The translations under genes were made by a program, and so were the position numbers. A stretch of 64,000 nucleotides of DNA, taken from contig NZ_JFYN01000005.1 of NCBI RefSeq assembly GCF_000631985.1, forward strand, positions 186,001 to 250,000. The letters are read 5' to 3'. This document shows, piece by piece, positions 63,247 through 64,000 of the stretch (its first letter is position 1; every line of letters begins with the position of its first letter). Origin of the DNA: Pseudomonas sp. RIT288. GTDB lineage: Bacteria; Pseudomonadota; Gammaproteobacteria; Pseudomonadales; Pseudomonadaceae. Under the pieces are notes generated by a model. It saw nothing but the letters and a program-made list of their open reading frames with translations, was not told where the DNA came from and made no database searches.

Positions 63247-64000
63247 TCATTCCTGCTTCCAATGCCCATGCCGATGATGCACATCCGGAAAATGCGCATG
63301 CCTATGCCGTATCGGCGTGTGCACATGCCGATGGCTATGCGGCTCCACCCCATCCCACTCAAACCCATGTGTATGTTGGTGATGCTCATCGTGTGTATGC
63401 CGATGATCATGCTCAAGCGGTTCGTGCTGATGTTCATGAACATGGTTTTCCATCAGATGAATCCATACCCCCACGGCCATTAACGCCGCTGCGAGCAGGA
63501 ACATCAGCGATATCGACTCGCCGAGCAGCAGAATCGAGATGCCTGCGCCCAGAAACGGTGCGGTGGAAAAGTAGGCGCCGGTGCGTGCGCTGCCGAGGCC
63601 GCGCAGGGCGAGGACGAACATTACCAGGCTGACGCCGTAGCCGAGAAAGCCGACCAGCATGATCGGCGCCAGCGAGGTGGCGGCGGGTAGTTGGGTGCCG
63701 ATGAACAGGGCCAATGTGCAGTTGACCAGACCGGCCATGAGGCCTTTGCTGCCGGCGATGAACAGTGCGTCCGAGGCAGAGACTTTACGGGTCAGGTTAT
63801 TGTCGATGGCCCAGCAAAAGCAGGCGAAGGCCACGGCCAATGGGCCGGTCCAGTCTTGCGCCGAGATGGCCTCTTGTGGCCAGGACAGCACGACGCCACC
63901 GGCGACGATGGCGAGCATGCCGATCACGATTCGTCGGTCGGCATTTTCCTTGAACACCACCCACGCCAGCAGCGCCGTGAGCACTGATTCGAGGTTGAGC
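63247..64000 (-). CDS. EamA/DMT-family transporter with His-rich C-terminus (partial)
   Basis: The 5' part lies beyond the window. About 250 residues are visible, with roughly six to seven membrane helices and the EamA2 half opening LESVLTALLAWVVFKENADRR. The C-terminal cytosolic tail of about 60 residues is packed with His (HVHEHQHEPLEHDHRHTHDEHHQHTH and onwards), suggesting metal (Zn, Ni, Co) binding or sensing. Such His-tailed EamA genes occur in Pseudomonas cores, so the gene marks host DNA past the island. Confidence 0.85.
   Translation of the reverse strand, partial: LNLESVLTALLAWVVFKENADRRIVIGMLAIVAGGVVLSWPQEAISAQDWTGPLAVAFACFCWAIDNNLTRKVSASDALFIAGSKGLMAGLVNCTLALFIGTQLPAATSLAPIMLVGFLGYGVSLVMFVLALRGLGSARTGAYFSTAPFLGAGISILLLGESISLMFLLAAALMAVGVWIHLMENHVHEHQHEPLEHDHRHTHDEHHQHTHGFEWDGVEPHSHRHVHTPIRHRHAHFPDVHHRHGHWKQE

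Overview
The window is chromosomal DNA from a Pseudomonas, most likely of the P. fluorescens group. The gene order (rlmE-ftsH-folP-glmM-tpiA-secG-tRNA-rimP-nusA-infB-rbfA-truB-rpsO-pnp, carAB-greA, grpE-dnaK-dnaJ-dapB, recN/fur/omlA, smpB-ssrA) is the conserved Pseudomonas one. The tmRNA tag reads ANDDQYGAALAA, and the intergenic hairpins built on TGTAGGAGCTGCCG are typical of fluorescent pseudomonads.

Layout. 0.1-3.8 kb: ampE, ampD and a DUF1631 gene on the minus strand. 4.2-5.4 kb: nadC and a small DUF6388 gene. 5.6-21.2 kb: one long minus-strand housekeeping block for RNA decay, translation initiation, transcription elongation, secretion and envelope/folate metabolism, with tRNA-Thr, tRNA-fMet and tRNA-Leu. 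21.3-28.1 kb: yhbY, a DUF4149 gene, greA, carB, carA, dapB. 28.1-32.1 kb: the chaperone genes dnaJ, dnaK and grpE, with two clear sigma-32 promoters. 32.3-37.9 kb: recN (LexA box), fur, omlA/bamE, rnfH-ratA, a sodium-dependent symporter and smpB. 38.0-46.7 kb: a lactate locus (GntR regulator, an AATTGGT/ACCAATT operator, lldP, lutABC and a large FAD/Fe-S D-lactate dehydrogenase). 47.2 kb: ssrA (tmRNA).

47.55-63.2 kb is a genomic island inserted at the 3' end of ssrA. It starts with a P4-type integrase. An imperfect copy of the ssrA 3' end lies at the right border, and paired GGTATTCC motifs (probable integrase arm sites) lie near both ends. After a second recombinase module and a DUF3987 gene come about 1.6 kb with no convincing gene, then three groups of defence-like genes.

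(A) A plus-strand cassette at 53.75-58.1 kb: a PfkB-type kinase fused to a deoxyribosyltransferase-like domain, a TIR domain fused to a tRNA-guanine-transglycosylase (TGT)-like domain, an OGG-type DNA glycosylase, a QueC-like enzyme, and a small TIR protein whose N-terminus is MGGSSSGGW. The last four genes overlap by 1-4 bases. TGT, OGG and QueC homologues together are the accessory set of type IV CBASS, but no CD-NTase is present. The likely reading is a TIR-based immune system in which deazaguanine chemistry acts on the Gly-Gly tail of the small TIR. This is the main candidate for an undescribed system.

(B) A minus-strand operon at 58.2-60.8 kb: a DUF4071/TPR protein, a ThsB-like TIR and a SLATT/DUF4231 membrane protein. 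(C) A Pycsar system at 61.3-63.0 kb: a cyclic-nucleotide-binding TIR-like effector followed by a class III nucleotide cyclase. Core Pseudomonas sequence resumes after 63.2 kb with an EamA-family transporter that has a histidine-rich tail and is cut by the window end.

All functional calls come from reading motifs and synteny by eye. No database search was run.
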